64,000 nucleotides of DNA, from contig NZ_QPHM01000001.1 in NCBI RefSeq assembly GCF_003336245.1, positions 2,174,113-2,238,112 of the forward strand. The letters are read 5' to 3'. The notes beneath the pieces are model-generated. The model was given only the letters and a program-made list of their open reading frames with translations, ran no database searches and was not told the DNA's origin. Both the position numbers and the translations under genes were made by a program. The stretch comes from Haloplanus salinus. Lineage in GTDB: Archaea > Halobacteriota > Halobacteria > Halobacteriales > Haloferacaceae. Positions 17,123 to 25,630 of this stretch are shown here, piece by piece; within the stretch, counting starts at the first letter, position 1; every line of letters begins with the position of its first letter.

Positions 17123-19291
17123 TTACTGCGCGGTCTCAGTGTCAGTGCCGTCTTCAGACTCGATTCCTTCACCCGTATCCTGCTTGCCGTACGCAATACC
17201 CAGTGAGTAGATCCACTTTGTTTCGGACTCGGACAGCTCCCAGTCATCAGGGCGCTTCATCAGCATACTGTCGGTCAACCGGTCTGTATACCGACGGTTG
17301 AATCGGGCAATGTCCTCCTTGTCTCCGTAGGTGTAGTTCCGGTCGAGCACGTCCTGGGTGATGTCGGGGAGCGAACGACGATTTACAGCAGAGGGCGGAT
17401 ATTGCTCGGTGAGCTTTTGTGAAACGTCATCGCTATACTGGTACGCGGCGATCCGTCCGACAAGAGCTCCCAGCAGAAACACCGAACGCGTTTCGGCATC
17501 CTCAAGCATCGGATGAGACTGGATGAAGTTTGCCAGCCGTTCATCACGAGACTGATAGACTGTGTTTGCTTCCTGAGCGCTCATGTACATATCGCCTGTT
17601 GCACGGCTGATAATATTTTCCCCAGTCAACAGCTCGGCAGCGGCCAAGCTGCGTAACTGAATGTACTGTCCGAGGACCGCCCGAGTCGGAAAGGCGGGTT
17701 CCCGTCCTTCAGACAGATTCTCTCGTCGTTCCTGCTCTACTCGGAGAGCGTACTCTTCCAGAAGCTTATCCGTTTCAATTGGTTTGTTCCGGAGAATTCT
17801 GGCGTAGCGGCTAAATAGGGCATCGTCGGCGGTTGCTCTCTGGTTCTCATCAGCTTCATCGCCCGGATCGGGGGATCTGCTGGTCAGGTTCCCGAAGAAA
17901 GAGCCGAACATGATGCTATACGCGAGTGCCCCTTCGACTGGGAGATAATACCCCAACTGGGAAACGAGAGTGCCAAACTGCGAAGTGGAACCAACATCAG
18001 ACAGCGCGTCCACATAGGCGTCTTCGAGGCGAGTGAGAGCATCCAGGCGAACGTTCGGCTCGTCGATGAACACACGGGCTGGATCGGTCGCGCCGATGTA
18101 CATCAGCCCGTAGAGACGTAGCCAGGTATCACGTCCAGCAAAGGGTTGGTAGGTATCGACCTCACCGACGACATCGGCCAGAGGATTGCTCCGCTCAGCG
18201 CTCTCATTCTGGCGTACTTCCGCAGTATAGACATCGACAACTCGGTCGATAAACTCGTCTTCGCTTGCGTCTCGGAGCGGCGTATACACCTCACTGTGGA
18301 AGCGCTCGAAGATCTCTTCATCGACTGTTTGCACCGGGTATGGGAGGTAATGCAGTCGTACCCCCTGCCGGGTGAAAGAGAAGTCGGTAATAAAATCGTC
18401 AAAGTTGGAGATCGCGACCGCTTGCGCCTCTGTCAGCGGGCGAGAAAGCCACGCATCGTCACTCTGTAAGTTCGGAAATGGACCCGTCTGTAACTTGCTG
18501 TACTGGCCACGAATTCCCCCCGATCCACCGAGGACTTCTCCCTCTTCACCAGACACGTATCCCGTTCCGGGTCCATGTGCCTCATCGACAGACAGACCAT
18601 CTCGAAGGTGCTCGTATCGGTTCTCTACGCCGGCTCGGTTGAGCGCAGGGGTTTCACCAGGGTACAGATACTCTCCATCAGGCTCCTGGCGAATCTTGAC
18701 CGTTACAATCGCCTCGGTCTCGTCAAACGGCGCTTGGTTGAGCAATGCCTCTTCCAGTCGCTCCATCGCCTCAGCATCATCACCGAGGGTGCGAAGATTC
18801 TGTAGAAGCGGGGAGTTCTCCACCAGTTCATCTGATACCTCAAACGGCCATCGCTCAAGCCTTCCTCGGAGGAACCGGTTTCCCCATGTGTCGTGTGCGA
18901 GAGTCTCGACATCATCGCCGTTGGAATAGTTCGAGATGGAGTAATCGGTCTGTTTATACGTCTTGTCTCTCGACATGAATCCAGTCTTGTATTGTAGGTC
19001 CTCGGTGAGATTTTCAATCGTAACTGGCTGGTCACCGAGTTTCGGAGTGTCGCCGGAGACATCCACACGAGCGGCGATGAGCGTATATTCTGCTTCTGGA
19101 TCGAATAGAGACTCCAGTTTTTTCGGAGACATGACGCGAAGAGCTTCCGGAGAGAGGTCCCAGTCGACGTACTCCGATGTGAGTCGGTCGTACATGTCGC
19201 AGGCCGTGTACAGGCACGCAACGTCATAGAGCGACGAGAGCGGTCGGTCAGGAACGATCTCGGTCACGGTCTGGATGGTTTCAGATCTCAT
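17123..19291 (-). CDS. cas8b: Cas8b (Csh1), type I-B Cascade large subunit
   Basis: The predicted protein has 722 residues. It is the large subunit that recognises the PAM and positions the target DNA. The family is poorly conserved. Length, position between cas6 and cas7, and segments such as LYTACDMYDRLTSEYVDWDLSPEAL, FLRGRLERWPFE and ALVGRIAAYQYSDDVSQKLTEQYP match haloarchaeal Csh1. A long acidic middle domain precedes the helical C-terminal bundle, as in small-subunit-fused Cas8b. Its start overlaps the cas6 stop (ATGA). Confidence 0.93.
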   Translation of the reverse strand: MRSETIQTVTEIVPDRPLSSLYDVACLYTACDMYDRLTSEYVDWDLSPEALRVMSPKKLESLFDPEAEYTLIAARVDVSGDTPKLGDQPVTIENLTEDLQYKTGFMSRDKTYKQTDYSISNYSNGDDVETLAHDTWGNRFLRGRLERWPFEVSDELVENSPLLQNLRTLGDDAEAMERLEEALLNQAPFDETEAIVTVKIRQEPDGEYLYPGETPALNRAGVENRYEHLRDGLSVDEAHGPGTGYVSGEEGEVLGGSGGIRGQYSKLQTGPFPNLQSDDAWLSRPLTEAQAVAISNFDDFITDFSFTRQGVRLHYLPYPVQTVDEEIFERFHSEVYTPLRDASEDEFIDRVVDVYTAEVRQNESAERSNPLADVVGEVDTYQPFAGRDTWLRLYGLMYIGATDPARVFIDEPNVRLDALTRLEDAYVDALSDVGSTSQFGTLVSQLGYYLPVEGALAYSIMFGSFFGNLTSRSPDPGDEADENQRATADDALFSRYARILRNKPIETDKLLEEYALRVEQERRENLSEGREPAFPTRAVLGQYIQLRSLAAAELLTGENIISRATGDMYMSAQEANTVYQSRDERLANFIQSHPMLEDAETRSVFLLGALVGRIAAYQYSDDVSQKLTEQYPPSAVNRRSLPDITQDVLDRNYTYGDKEDIARFNRRYTDRLTDSMLMKRPDDWELSESETKWIYSLGIAYGKQDTGEGIESEDGTDTETAQ

Positions 19292-20055
19292 GATTTGTCG
19301 TCGTTGACGAATCCGAACCCAAGCGTATTTCGAGCGCCTAACCCGGCATCAAGAGCCAGGTTCAGCCACCGGCGGTGGTCATCGTTACGGACGCGATACC
19401 CGAACGTCCATTTCGATACGACAAAGGTCCATTCGTACTCCTCGGTAACTGGGACATCGACTGAATATGTCTTCTCGCGGGACCAGTCTTCGAAGAGTGT
19501 CCCACCCTCTTCGGGAGTCTTCAGATAATCCCGGAAGATTTGACGATGCTTCCATGCCAGGTTCTCGCGAATACGCTGTCTGAACAGTCCAAGGGAGTAC
19601 TCCGGGACCCAGCCGATTTCGCTGGCTTCGTACTCCGGTTCAATATCGAACTCATCCCAGCGGTCTCGCTTCAGCGGCGTGTACACGCCCGAAGCGGTAG
19701 TCAGTGTCCCGGTCGTCCCCGGTTCTCCTACGTCTGTCGTGAGCGTTGAGGTGTCTGCTACAGTGAATGGGAGTTCTCCGATGTTGAACTCATCACCGAT
19801 CTTGATTCGGTCTGAGAGTGTTCGTACCAAATCGTCGTGAGGGCTGGCGACAAGCACATGACGGCGATCACCCTCAGCAATCTCTCCGACTGGGAATGGG
19901 TTTGAGTAGGAGAATGGGATCGCATCATCGACGCTGTGGAGTTCACTGAACGGCGTGTCTCTCAGGTAATCCCAGATAACGCCTCTGAGCTTGTGATGGT
20001 ACTCAGGATCATACGCCGCATCCCGATCTGCATCAAGCCGTACCAGTAGTCGCAC
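19288..20055 (-). CDS. cas6: Cas6, crRNA-processing endoribonuclease
   Basis: This is the first gene of the operon; it cuts the CRISPR transcript in the repeats. The N-terminus CVRLLVRLDADRDAAYD and YHHKLRGVIWDYLRD (catalytic-type His) and the C-terminal glycine-rich loop AGLGARNTLGFGFVND are characteristic. A GTG at 20103 gives 271 residues. I prefer the GTG at 20055 (255 residues) because it starts exactly at the conserved first strand and has an AT-rich TATA-like box 27-32 nt upstream, the spacing expected for a leaderless haloarchaeal transcript. The stop overlaps cas8b. Confidence 0.9.
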   Translation of the reverse strand: MRLLVRLDADRDAAYDPEYHHKLRGVIWDYLRDTPFSELHSVDDAIPFSYSNPFPVGEIAEGDRRHVLVASPHDDLVRTLSDRIKIGDEFNIGELPFTVADTSTLTTDVGEPGTTGTLTTASGVYTPLKRDRWDEFDIEPEYEASEIGWVPEYSLGLFRQRIRENLAWKHRQIFRDYLKTPEEGGTLFEDWSREKTYSVDVPVTEEYEWTFVVSKWTFGYRVRNDDHRRWLNLALDAGLGARNTLGFGFVNDDKS

Positions 20056-20079
20056 GCATCCAACTGTATCGCAATCCCA

Positions 20080-20092
20080 TGTTAAGTTATTG
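20080..20092 (-). promoter_or_regulatory. TATA-like box of the cas operon
   Basis: On the minus strand, caataacttaaca contains acttaa 27-32 nt before the GTG at 20055. It is the only AT-rich stretch in the immediate upstream region and supports that start. Confidence 0.45.
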
Positions 20093-20287
20093 CTACGTTG
20101 CACAACGAGATAGCAGGAGGGAGCCCCGACCAGTATCGTAGCTGGGTTGAAGCAGTACTCTATTGTGTGGAGATTCGTGGATGTCGCACCCTGTACAATT
20201 GTCTTTCAAGTAGTAGACTTCAGCTGGATCGTCTTGGAGGCAAGGCGGGCTCCAGCGAAAGAATACCGATAGGACACTACGCAGCCG

Positions 20288-20650
20288 CTACTTCTTCCGT
20301 CGAGGCATCCGACTTCGGAGGCGCTTCCCGGTCTGCGTCTCGGGACTGCTCCGAAGCTTCCCCCCAGCGGGTGAAGAGCGAACTTCGTAGGAGTGTGAAC
20401 TGTCACCGGAGCTAACGAGGTCGCTCGTGTCGGGCGTAGCGCTTGGCTGCCGTGGCTGCGTCTCCTCAGCCCGGTCAACCAATCGTGCCTCGAAGTGGCT
20501 TCCCTTGTCGACCAGTCGAACTTCAAGCGTCGCACCGACCTCTTTGACGGGGACGTGGATGGACTTCCCAGCGTGTCGCTGCTGGGCGATTGCGTTCCCG
20601 CTATTGCTGATCCGATCGACAGTCACCGTCTGTGGTGAATCAAGAGCCAT
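20288..20650 (-). CDS. TRAM-domain small protein with basic C-terminal tail
   Basis: The predicted protein has 120 residues. Residues 5-55 form a TRAM-like beta barrel: VDRISNSGNAIAQQRHAGKSIHVP, then KEVGATLEVRLVDKGSHFEARLVD. The rest is a Ser/Pro/Thr-rich linker and a strongly basic end (RLRSRMPRRKK). TRAM domains bind RNA, and archaeal single-TRAM proteins have been linked to RNA chaperoning. It lies 180-230 bases upstream of cas6 in the same direction, so it may be cotranscribed with or serve the CRISPR system, although this is only positional. A palindrome and TATA-like sequence precede it. Confidence 0.75.
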   Translation of the reverse strand: MALDSPQTVTVDRISNSGNAIAQQRHAGKSIHVPVKEVGATLEVRLVDKGSHFEARLVDRAEETQPRQPSATPDTSDLVSSGDSSHSYEVRSSPAGGKLRSSPETQTGKRLRSRMPRRKK

Positions 20651-20673
20651 CCGCCGATTTATACACAGATTAA

Positions 20674-20689
20674 CCTAATAATTGTTAGG
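20674..20689. promoter_or_regulatory. palindrome upstream of the TRAM gene
   Basis: cctaa-taattg-ttagg is a perfect 5-bp-arm inverted repeat 24-39 bases before the TRAM start codon, overlapping the place of the expected TATA box (ttattaggttaat on the minus strand). It could be an operator or part of the core promoter. Confidence 0.35.
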
Positions 20690-21245
20690 GTGGATTTTGG
20701 GGTTATTGATAAAACCGACGTACGCTTCGGCCAGTACGAGCGACATGGATCCTCCCAGACGATCCGAGAATCTCCGACCCACAGCGAAATTCTGCGAACC
20801 GACTTGCGTAATAATGAGGCCCCACCCCCCTCCCTCTGTTGTCAAAACTGTTCCAGACTCCTGGCCATCCTGACGTTTGCGCCGAGATCTGAAAACGGAA
20901 AGTAATAGTTTAATTATATACAATTAGTGTAATGCGGATTACTCTACCTTTTCCGGAAGTGAGAGATTCTGCCGCGACTCGATAACTTTCCGTAATTGAG
21001 CCTGCGGAGAATCGGCCAGTACCTGAGATAGCACGACTCGATACCCTTGGGCCGTGCCTATTAGCCAGAAGAATTAACGATAGATGCGGAAGGCACCTGT
21101 GTGGACTGATGTTGTGGTGGCATTGAGGGCGGGATTCCCCGAGAGAATACGTGCTTGGCTTGAACGAGCGTTTGAACGCCATGTTTGAGCGTCTTTGAGC
21201 CAGGCTCGTTCTCTCCGTGCTTGGATCAATCTTTGAGATAGAGCG
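20690..21245. other. non-coding stretch between the TRAM gene and a recombinase
   Basis: No supported gene is seen. A 34-codon frame at 21084-21188 (+; MRKAPVWTDVVVALRAGFPE) is seen, but nothing supports it. The region is AT-rich around 20660-20720 and 20905-20935. Confidence 0.4.
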
Positions 21246-22382
21246 TTGAACCCAGCAGGGCGGACTGGTCGTTCCAGCACCAGACCCTGGTTCCCAAACC
21301 AGGACAAGCGGCTGGATCCTTTCGCCCGCCTCCATGCCATTGAATCATGGGTCGGAGCTAAAGGCCGCTACTTTAATATCCTCAGCAGCTTTTACTCGTT
21401 TCAAGCGGGGCTAAATCCGCAGAAACTACATGAGAGCGAACTAAGTTTCATCTTGATGACCTATCGTGGGCGAGGTCTCGTGGCGTTCAAGACCTGGCGC
21501 AAGTCCGAGACCGATATCAATACTGTCAGTCTGAACGGGACGCTCGCGGTTATCCAGCGTTTCCTCCGGTTCTGCGAGACCATCGACGCCGTCGAGGAGG
21601 ACCTGGCCGACCTCATCCCGCTTCCCAACGTACCTCCCAACGAGGAAGTCCGAACTGACGTCCCCGAGGACGAGGCCGTCGAAGCCATCCGGTCCTTCTA
21701 CCACCGCTTCGAATACGCCTCTCGGCGCCACGCCCAGTTCGAGCTCGTGGCTGAGGTCGGTATCCGGCTCGGAGCGCTTCAAGCGGTCGACCTCGACGAC
21801 TTGGAGACGGAGGAGGCAGTCATCCATCTTCAACACCGTCCTGAATCATCGGACGCATACGGGATGCCCCTGAAGAACGGTGCGGACGGCGAGCGAATCA
21901 TCAACATCCCGCCGGAGTTGGTGGACCTACTTCAGGCCTACATCGACCACCACCGTCACGACGTGACCGACAAGTTCGACCGCGACCCGCTCTTCACGAC
22001 GACGAACGGGCGCATCTCGACGACGACGATTCGACGGGATTTCTACAAGCTGAGTCGGCCGTGCGAGTACGCGTCGGAGTGTCCCCGCGACCGGGAGATC
22101 CCCGACTGCGACGCGGCACAGAACGCCGAGGCTGCCAATTGTCCTTCCTCGTTCAGTACGCACCCGCTCCGGAAGTGGGCTATCATGTCCCAGCTTGACG
22201 CCGGTCTTCCGAAGGAACTGCTTAGTGGCCGTGTCGACGTGTCCGTGCCAGTCCTGGGCAAGCACTACGACCAGCGAACGGAGGAACGGAAATCACGGCG
22301 GAGACGGGAAGCGCTCGAAGCGAACATGTCGCAGTATGCGATGACGGATGGTTGTCAGCCGGTGGAGGAAGATGATGGCTGA
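21246..22382 (+). CDS. tyrosine recombinase/integrase with degraded N-terminus
   Basis: From about 21465 onward the frame is a typical haloarchaeal integrase: GRGLVAFKTWRKSETDINTV, NEEVRTDVPEDEAVEAIRSFYH and FELVAEVGIRLGALQAVDLDDL (first catalytic Arg). Then come FSTHPLRKWAI (HxxR) and GKHYDQRTEE (Tyr). Upstream of 21465 the frame (TTG start at 21246) does not resemble the usual SAM-like DNA-binding domain. A one-base shift there would read HLDDLS, closer to family sequence, so the N-terminus may be frameshifted. The catalytic domain looks intact. It is a second recombinase in the element, possibly from an older insertion. Confidence 0.7.
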   Translation: MNPAGRTGRSSTRPWFPNQDKRLDPFARLHAIESWVGAKGRYFNILSSFYSFQAGLNPQKLHESELSFILMTYRGRGLVAFKTWRKSETDINTVSLNGTLAVIQRFLRFCETIDAVEEDLADLIPLPNVPPNEEVRTDVPEDEAVEAIRSFYHRFEYASRRHAQFELVAEVGIRLGALQAVDLDDLETEEAVIHLQHRPESSDAYGMPLKNGADGERIINIPPELVDLLQAYIDHHRHDVTDKFDRDPLFTTTNGRISTTTIRRDFYKLSRPCEYASECPRDREIPDCDAAQNAEAANCPSSFSTHPLRKWAIMSQLDAGLPKELLSGRVDVSVPVLGKHYDQRTEERKSRRRREALEANMSQYAMTDGCQPVEEDDG

Positions 22383-23340
22383 TGCGATTTGAATACTGGA
22401 TGTAGAAGCGGAACGTCTGGGTGGTGTTTCATAATCGGTCTAGCAGCGTGAGGACGGCGCACACGGTGGCTCGGACGGATAGCGCCGACTATTGATTGTT
22501 CATAATCGGTCTGTACGCCCGCAAGAATAGGTCTACTCCCGAAATCAGTCTGCGTGTCTACCGGATCTGTGTTTCTGTGTGCGCATCCCAGATGTTCAGC
22601 GAGCGGCGCGTAGCGCCCCGATTTCGGCCGTGTCGTCAACGCTTTTGAGGCCAGTCCGTTCGCGGTCCCGTCGGCTTTCCCATCGAATCGCCTGACAGCA
22701 ACCGATTATGAAGCTCACACCGACTGTCCGGATGATCGGTATCGTCTCGTTCGTTCCTCGTCATCCCTGCTTTACGGCCATCTCGTTCCGCATACTGCTG
22801 CTTGGGAGCTTGCTGTGGCTGTTCGTCTCGTGGCCTCATGGTGGTGAGCGCTGGTCTGTGTGATTCTTTCTTGCGGTGTCGGGATCCGATTATGATGGCT
22901 GTGAAACGGATCGATATGTGTTCAAATACCGTATTGTAGGTTCTGACGCCCAAATCCGATTATGAAAATTCAGTAAGAGCGATACTCTCGCAGCCTGCCT
23001 ACGACTCAGCTGGGCTGCGAAGAATATCCAGTGTTCTCCGTCCTCTTCAGACGGCTGGAAGTCCCACTCATCAGTGACGGTGAAGCCAGCGTTCTGCAGA
23101 TGCCTGCGTGTTGCATCCGCTCCGGCGATGCGCCACTACTCTTACGATACACCCGTCGTTCAGCTTTTAACTTATTATTCCGGGCAGGTAACAACAGGTC
23201 GCAGCTATCCCTGTAGCCCCATCGAGTACGTCCCTCCAGCGTCGTCCCTAACGGTCAGTCTGCCTGCTCCGATCGGTTGGAAACGGGGGTGAACTTGAGA
23301 ACAACCTTGATATGTACACAAACCCATACACAAAACACGA
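22383..23340. other. 958-base intergenic region with repeated CCGATTATGA sites
   Basis: No gene is supported. It holds five copies of a 10-mer (listed separately). Its last 60 bases contain the vapB promoter region (aaccttgatatgtacacaaa). Confidence 0.5.
22428..22967. repeat. five copies of CCGATTATGA, two inverted then three direct
   Basis: TTCATAATCGGTCT occurs at 22428 and 22499. Its complement core CCGATTATGA occurs at 22702, 22886 and 22956. Chance expectation for a given 10-mer on both strands in 540 bases is about 0.001. The block lies just after a recombinase gene, so recombinase arm sites, an origin or a regulator's sites are all possible. Confidence 0.55.
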
Positions 23341-23601
23341 ATGGCTTCGAAAAATATCGGTATCAAGGAGGACGTCTACGAGCGGCTGAAAGCGCACAAA
23401 CGCGGCGACGAGAGCTTCAGTGAGACGCTCGACCGCCTCCTCCACGAACTCGATTCCGATTGGCGGACCAACGCCGGGTTTCTCTCCCGTCAAGCGGCTG
23501 CCGACCTCGAAGCAGAGGTTGAGCGAGGCTTCGAGGACCTCGATGACGCGTTCGATGAACGCAGCGACGGCATCGACGAGCAGCTTTCAGGGGAATCGTG
23601 A
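23341..23601 (+). CDS. vapB: VapB-type antitoxin
   Basis: The predicted protein has 86 residues. MASKNIGIKEDVYERLKAHKRGD followed by SFSETLDRLLHEL is the DNA-binding ribbon-helix-helix or AbrB-like start of haloarchaeal VapB antitoxins (DUF7557 type). The acidic C-terminal half should wrap around the toxin. It overlaps the PIN toxin gene by four bases (GTGA), the standard arrangement. An AT-rich promoter with TATA-like gatatgta lies about 30 nt upstream of the ATG. VapB normally represses its own operon together with VapC. Confidence 0.88.
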   Translation: MASKNIGIKEDVYERLKAHKRGDESFSETLDRLLHELDSDWRTNAGFLSRQAAADLEAEVERGFEDLDDAFDERSDGIDEQLSGES

Positions 23602-23984
23602 AGCTCGTCGACGCGTCGTTTCTCATCGACTACGCCCGAGGTGACGACGCCGCAATCGCGTATTTAGCTGCCCACGACGAGGAAGAGATCGGTGCATCGA
23701 CCGTCGTCCTCTCCGAACTCTATCGCGGGTTGATGATCACCCAAGATATGACACAGGAGGAGGCGATGTCGAAGTACGAGTGGGTTGAGCCGGTACCGTT
23801 CACGAACGAAACGGCTGCAGAAGCCGCCGAAATCTACGTCGAACTCCGTGCCGACGGCGAAATGATCAACCGGAGCGACATCTACATCGCTGGAACTGCT
23901 CGCTCGCTCGGTGTGTCGCTGGTCGTGAACGACGATCATTTCACTGCTATCGAGGACCTAGAAGTCGAGATGTACCGGGAATGA
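23598..23984 (+). CDS. vapC: VapC toxin, PIN-domain ribonuclease
   Basis: The predicted protein has 128 residues and starts at GTG. PIN-domain acidic residues are visible: LVDASFLIDYARGD (first Asp), ASTVVLSELYRGL (Glu), NRSDIYIAGTARSLG (Asp) and VNDDHFTAI (Asp). It is a Mg-dependent RNase held in check by VapB. Such modules often stabilise mobile elements, which fits the position between two recombinases. All catalytic positions are present, so the toxin is probably functional. Confidence 0.9.
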   Translation: MKLVDASFLIDYARGDDAAIAYLAAHDEEEIGASTVVLSELYRGLMITQDMTQEEAMSKYEWVEPVPFTNETAAEAAEIYVELRADGEMINRSDIYIAGTARSLGVSLVVNDDHFTAIEDLEVEMYRE

Positions 23985-24214
23985 CCTCTTTTGATAGCAT
24001 CTGGCTTCGTTGATTTCCGTGGTTGCTGATAGTTCTCAGACGGTGTGCTACAGACGAGGGGTATAGTATTGTATTATTAGTGTATTCTAGTTTATACTCC
24101 ACGGTGACCGAGTGCTGCATCCGGGCTCTGTATTCAGCACGCCGGTCCTACCAGATACAGAGTGCCTCCGTACCACATACTAGCAAAAAATGGAGCCGCT
24201 GTGCCCAGAGAGCC
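23985..24214. other. AT-rich intergenic region
   Basis: It lies between vapC and the convergent recombinase gene. It is low in GC with long T/A stretches (gtattgtattattagtgt). No gene or repeat is recognised. Confidence 0.4.
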
Positions 24215-25213
24215 TCAGATATTTTCGAGATACCCCCGCCGTTGCTCTAGTTTCACCTGCTCAGTCCGCTGGTCGTAGTGCTTATGGAGCACGTCGCGAC
24301 TCACGTTCATCCGGTCACTCACGACCTCGACGGGGATGTCCTGCGTCAGATAGTGGGTGATACTCCCGCGTCGAACCGCATGCGGATTCACGGCTTCGGG
24401 ACACCGCTCCGAGAGACTCTCGGTACAGTCCGGGCAGGGTTCGTTCCGGAAACACGGTGCGGTCACTTTGTACACGATCCGGCGTATCGACGTCCGGGAC
24501 ATTCGGCCATGAGAGGTCGTGAATAGCGGGTCACGCCCGTAATCGTCGGGCACATCCTTTCGGATTGTCTCGATGTAGGCGTCGAGCACGTCGGCGAAAT
24601 CGGCGGTGATGGCGATGGGCCGCTCACCACCGGATCCGTTCTTCAGCGTCGTCCCTTCGCTGGGCCTGTGGACGAGTTGTAACTGCTCTTCGGCGAGGTC
24701 GATGTCGTCGACATCCAGTCCGTTGGCCGCGCCGATCCGCATTCCGGACTCCCAGAGGAGCCCCAGCATCGCGTGCTCGACTGAGGCGTAGTGGAAGGTC
24801 GACAGGTACGCCAGGATCTCCTTGGCCGTCTCGGCGTCGAGCGTGTCATCGGCCTGCTGGTCGTCGGGTGAGACTCGCGGCACCATCACCTTGTCGTAGA
24901 GGTTCTCCGGCACGGCCTCGATGGAGCCACACCACTTGATGAAGACGCGCAACGAGCACATGTAGTTGTTGAGCGTCATGAGATTGATGTCACCACTCTC
25001 CTTCCGCCAGAGTCGGAGGGCCTGGAGGTCACGGCCCGTGAGGTCGTTCAGATTGTCGACGTCGTTCTCCTCGCACCACGCGACGAACTCGTTCGTGTGG
25101 TACCGATGATTGCGCACCGTCGACTCGGTGCATTCGGTCTCCTTGTGGTCGAGGAACAGTTGCTGCGCGGTTCGGGGTTCAATCGGTTCTAGCCTGACTT
25201 CTCGGGATACCAT
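24215..25213 (-). CDS. tyrosine recombinase/integrase beside the right attachment site
   Basis: The protein has 332 residues. The N-terminal SAM-like domain (EPRTAQQLFLDHKETECTES, NHRYHTNEFVAWCEENDVDNLNDLTGRDL) is complete. The catalytic domain shows LGLLWESGMRIGAANGLDVDD (Arg), NPHAVRRGSITHYL (HxxR) and VLHKHYDQRTEQ (His, Tyr). The Cys-rich insert CFRNEPCPDCTESLSERCPE is common in haloarchaeal integrases. ATG at 25213 was chosen because homology begins just after it; the longer frame upstream runs over the att core. Direction and distance (80 bases) to the att core suggest that this enzyme integrated the element. Confidence 0.92.
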   Translation of the reverse strand: MVSREVRLEPIEPRTAQQLFLDHKETECTESTVRNHRYHTNEFVAWCEENDVDNLNDLTGRDLQALRLWRKESGDINLMTLNNYMCSLRVFIKWCGSIEAVPENLYDKVMVPRVSPDDQQADDTLDAETAKEILAYLSTFHYASVEHAMLGLLWESGMRIGAANGLDVDDIDLAEEQLQLVHRPSEGTTLKNGSGGERPIAITADFADVLDAYIETIRKDVPDDYGRDPLFTTSHGRMSRTSIRRIVYKVTAPCFRNEPCPDCTESLSERCPEAVNPHAVRRGSITHYLTQDIPVEVVSDRMNVSRDVLHKHYDQRTEQVKLEQRRGYLENI

Positions 25214-25292
25214 GGGTATTCTGGAGTCCCGGTAGAAGGCTCGAACCGCCTGAGATCGGGCGCGAAGGGAACCAGCGCGGTGCGTTATCTTC

Positions 25293-25309
25293 CCGCCCCA
25301 ACCCACTCG
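25293..25309. other. attachment core copy (proposed attR)
   Basis: ccgccccaaccca repeats the last 13 bases of tRNA-Val and continues ctcg, which is shared with the third copy at 27199. Its position just outside the recombinase gene fits attR. Confidence 0.55.
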
Positions 25310-25630
25310 GTCGCGTGACGTTCCTGAATGACGGCCATCCGCTATCTCAGGCCTCGATTCAGTAGTTCTCGTTGGGAATCCGGGCTTCAGGTAGGACAGA
25401 AAGCCAAGCGAGTTGCCGGCTCCTTCTCGTCGTAGCGATCCGTGGTGATCGAACCGAGATACTCGCGTGCGGCTGGTGATTGTTCGGAAGTTGTACATCA
25501 AACGAACTGCGTGCCGTTCCCGGTTCACAGCGGGGAGGGCGCATCCGACTTCTATCGCTCGACGTTCGAGCCGCCGTGAGCGGCAGGTGGCCGGGGTTGG
25601 CGACTTGGACCGGGGGTCGCCGCGCTGCAC
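25310..25630. other. non-coding region between att core and OFA transporter
   Basis: No gene is supported. Frames seen here are extensions of the recombinase and transporter frames. No repeat is recognised. Confidence 0.4.

Larger units (their letters stand above)
9557..25305. mobile_element. probable tRNA-Val-integrated element carrying a type I-B CRISPR-Cas system
   Basis: The left boundary is the 3' end of tRNA-Val. The proposed right boundary is the repeated core ccgccccaaccca at 25293-25305, about 80 bases upstream of a tyrosine recombinase start (24215-25213), the usual arrangement in tRNA-integrated archaeal elements. Inside are an HNH nuclease, the CRISPR array and cas genes, a TRAM protein, a second recombinase and VapBC, with lower GC than the flanks. 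A longer tRNA-like copy at 27186-27211 offers an alternative right boundary that would include the OFA transporter. No replication or packaging genes are recognised, so it may be a decayed element. Confidence 0.6.

Noticed and set aside
20675..20923. 82-codon frame on the minus strand (GRRFSDRLGGSMSLVLAEAY)
   Set aside because: It starts at TTG, lies antisense in an AT-rich intergenic stretch, and no family is recognised.
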